Origin: Orthonyx spaldingii
Taxonomy: Eukaryota > Chordata > Aves > Passeriformes > Orthonychidae
DNA length: 64,000 nucleotides
Assembly: GCA_013397795.1 (NCBI GenBank)
Contig: VZTJ01000758.1
Coordinates: 12,237-76,236, forward strand
Direction: 5' to 3'
Shown piece by piece: positions 61,741 to 64,000 of the stretch. The notes under the pieces are model-generated. The model was given only the letters and a program-made list of their open reading frames with translations. It did not search any database and was not told where the DNA came from. Both the position numbers and the translations under genes were made by a program. How positions within the stretch are numbered: the first letter of the stretch is position 1; each line of letters opens with the position of its first letter.

Positions 61741-62956
61741 GGCTGAGGAGCCAACAACATGCTCATGAAGTTAAGCAGAGCTTGGAAGGATTTAAAAGCT
61801 ACCCCAGAGAATTTATGCTGCTAATTAGAGCCCTGCTACAAATTTCTTGAGAAAAAATATTAGTTTTGGGTGGGATTTTTTGCATTCTAGAGTACTTCTT
61901 TTGCAAGAAGTGGATGCTGGATCTGTTACTTACCTGCCACTGCAGCAGGTCATTTACTGATCCTTTTCCCTATGCTAATAAGGTATAATAGATTTAACAC
62001 CAGTAAAGAAACTATAAAGACTTGAAGACTGTTATTACAGATTTTGTATGTGCAGTGAAAGACAAATTGTTTGCAGCAATTATTGATCGGGAAAGGCTGA
62101 GTTAATGTAATTGCAGAATATAAAAGGAGGATATACAATGAAAAAAATAAAATTAATATACCACTCACAGAATCTGAACTCAAAAAGCCAATAAAAGACA
62201 TGCAATAAAGCACTCCAGAGAAATGGAATTGTCACGGTGAATATCAAGCGATTTACTGAAAAGTGCAGATATCAACTGCAGCATTCCTCGCTACTCAGAC
62301 ATTTACTTGAGTCCTGCCTATGTTCATTGTTTTACAAAATTAGTAACTGCAGCCAAACCCACATTTCACTGATTGCAAAGTGTCAGCAAGGTCTTCACCT
62401 GCCTCGCCATGGAAGCACAGCTTTGAAGTCTTACTCTGGGATGCAGAGAAAGGATTCGGAAAGACGTTGGTCCAGGAGGGAAATGCTGGTGTCATCAGCC
62501 TACTGAGGGAACTGCTAAAAATGGAAAATTTCCCAGGGAGCTGGGGTCCAGTTACACAGTGGTACAAGATGTCCTACAGCACAGTGCCCATTTGAACAGC
62601 ACCCTGGGGTGAGAACTGTGGCATCATCAATGTCAAAACAGTGCACCAGACCCCACAAACCTCATGACATTGACTAGAAAACCAGGAGACTAAACAGAAG
62701 GAACTAAAGATATGCCCTTCATATTTGTTATATGACTTTTTGGACTTTCTAGGGTTTGGATTGTCAAGCTTTACTCTGTCTCCATGAAGACCTGGGTTGT
62801 GTTTTATTCTGTGCCAAAGCTCAGATCAGTGGCATGTTCAACCTCCATCAGTTCCTGCCCTTGAGGACTGAAGTCTGTTACAATGAGGAGTTGCAGCATG
62901 GGCAGAACCAGAGGTTGATGTAAAATCAGCTAAAAGCAGGAGGAAGAAATACAGGA
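61741..62956. other. Single-copy DNA, no gene recognised
   Basis: A+T-rich to about 62200, then mixed. Open frames up to 89 codons (62237-62506 plus) are unrecognised. Confidence 0.5.
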
Positions 62957-63181
62957 AAAACAGGGAGAAATTTTTTACTGTGAGGGTGGTGAGACCCTGG
63001 CACAGGGTGCCCAGAGAAGCTGTGGCTGCCCCATCTCTGGAAGTGTCCAAGGCCAAATTGGATGGGGCTTGGAGCAACCTGGGATAGTGGAAGGTGTCCA
63101 TGCCCGTAGCAGGGGATGGAACAGGAGGACCTTTAAGGTGCCTTCCAACCCAAATCATTCTGTGATTCTGGAATTCTATGA
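62957..63181 (+). mobile_element. CR1 LINE 3' fragment (avian type), sense
   Basis: GAGGGTGGTGAGACCCTGGC, CCCAGAGAAGCTGTGGCTGC, GGCTTGGAGCAACCTGGGAT and the end CCTTCCAACCCAAATCATTC, then TGTGATTCTGGAATTCTATG follow the avian CR1 3' end. The terminal octamer family (ATTCTRTG) is present in about two copies, so the 3' end is intact. About 225 bp; 5' truncated. Confidence 0.95.
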
Positions 63182-64000
63182 AGAGAATATCCTTACTCCT
63201 CAAGATATGCACACTAATAAACTTGAGCAGCTAATAAATTAGTTTTACTTTTTAGTTTATAGATTTTGTTAAATACTATACAAAGGACAACAACAGTTTT
63301 CCCTGTTTTCCATAATGTCATTTCTCCCTAAATCCTTGGCCAGACTGGATTTCAGCAACTCTTCTGGAGGATTCTGTGGCCTCCAGAGCAGGCTGGAGGT
63401 GTACAACTTATTAGCAATAAAAATGGTAAGCAAAACCCCTGCTAAATATGCACTTATATTTTCTTCATATACAACAGGACTTTGGTAGTAGTTTCAATCC
63501 AGAGCGGGAAGTAAGAATATCCTTTTAATGTATCCATCCAAAAAGAGGTAAAATATAGATTTTTCATAGGCTATATATTTAAAAGAAGGAATGGTGCTTT
63601 TAAAATGGAATGTCCAATATCTGGTGACTAATGGATGACAAAGAGGCTGCAGGGTACTTTATTAAATGTCTCTAGAGACAAAGAAGTCGATTGCTACTCA
63701 CCGAGTTGATTTACAATGATAAAGATTTCTATTTGTAGGAACCTCGTTGGCTTCAGTCACCTCCTCTTGCATCTCAGGGCACATAGAAATTGAAAGCTTT
63801 GCTTTTGCAAGAGAAAAGAATTTTTCTCTGAGCTCGGACTGGCTGCATTTTTCTGGTTATCATGACAATCCTATCAGACTAATGGGCTGACAGCCCCAGA
63901 ACAGCTCTGCTATCTAGGAAGGGAATGATGTGACCTCCAAGAATCATTATGTCATATCTGGTAGGAGCTTTATTGTTTTATTGATACCATTCCCTGTGCT
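63182..64000. other. A+T-rich single-copy DNA, no gene recognised
   Basis: No open frame of note, no named repeat. The sequence continues beyond the window. Confidence 0.5.

Noticed and set aside
62838..63212. 124-codon minus-strand open frame
   Set aside because: Its middle is antisense CR1 sequence; no host protein features.
1..64000. Endogenous retrovirus, other viral insert or CRISPR-like array
   Set aside because: No paired long terminal repeats, primer-binding site, viral protein motif or spacer-repeat structure could be recognised anywhere in the window.

Overview
This looks like ordinary nuclear DNA from a bird. The main evidence is several copies of the avian form of the CR1 LINE 3' end (antisense near 26.6, 43.2 and 56.1 kb; sense near 60.0 and 63.0 kb). 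They carry the diagnostic end that reads, in one orientation or the other, as a tract close to AGAATCACAGAATGGTTTGG. Older, decayed CR1 copies of the general amniote type lie near 4.1-4.6, 52.1 and 61.7 kb, and a few MIR-like relics remain. Interspersed repeat content is otherwise low. A 63-base run of N inside a poly-A tract marks an assembly gap. Species and locus cannot be named from the sequence.

I could not recognise any protein-coding gene, rRNA or tRNA. The open reading frames are short, overlap in several frames, contain no recognisable domain, and are about as long as chance predicts for this much non-coding sequence. The window is best read as intergenic or long-intron DNA with a CpG-island promoter region cut by its left edge.

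Layout: 1-236 is a strong CpG island. 237-879 is a minisatellite of six units whose lengths alternate 98 and 119 bp, a 217-bp dimeric higher-order repeat. It carries periodic matches to E2F, TFAP2 and RBPJ binding motifs. A good CTCF-like motif follows at 1818-1831. From about 2 to 22 kb the DNA is mostly A+T-rich single-copy sequence with one old CR1, MIR relics, a pentanucleotide microsatellite and some stretches with the look of conserved non-coding DNA. Small CpG clusters occur near 22.75, 33.1, 38.8 and 61.4 kb; the one at 33.1 kb coincides with a possible short exon. The region from 26 to 64 kb adds the avian CR1 copies, the longest open frames (36-37 kb minus strand, 51.3-51.8 kb plus strand), A/T tandem repeats and the gap.

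The best candidate for something undescribed is the CpG-island plus dimeric minisatellite unit at the left edge. It resembles a promoter-proximal tandem array of regulatory motifs. The sequence shows the array directly; a regulatory role is inference.
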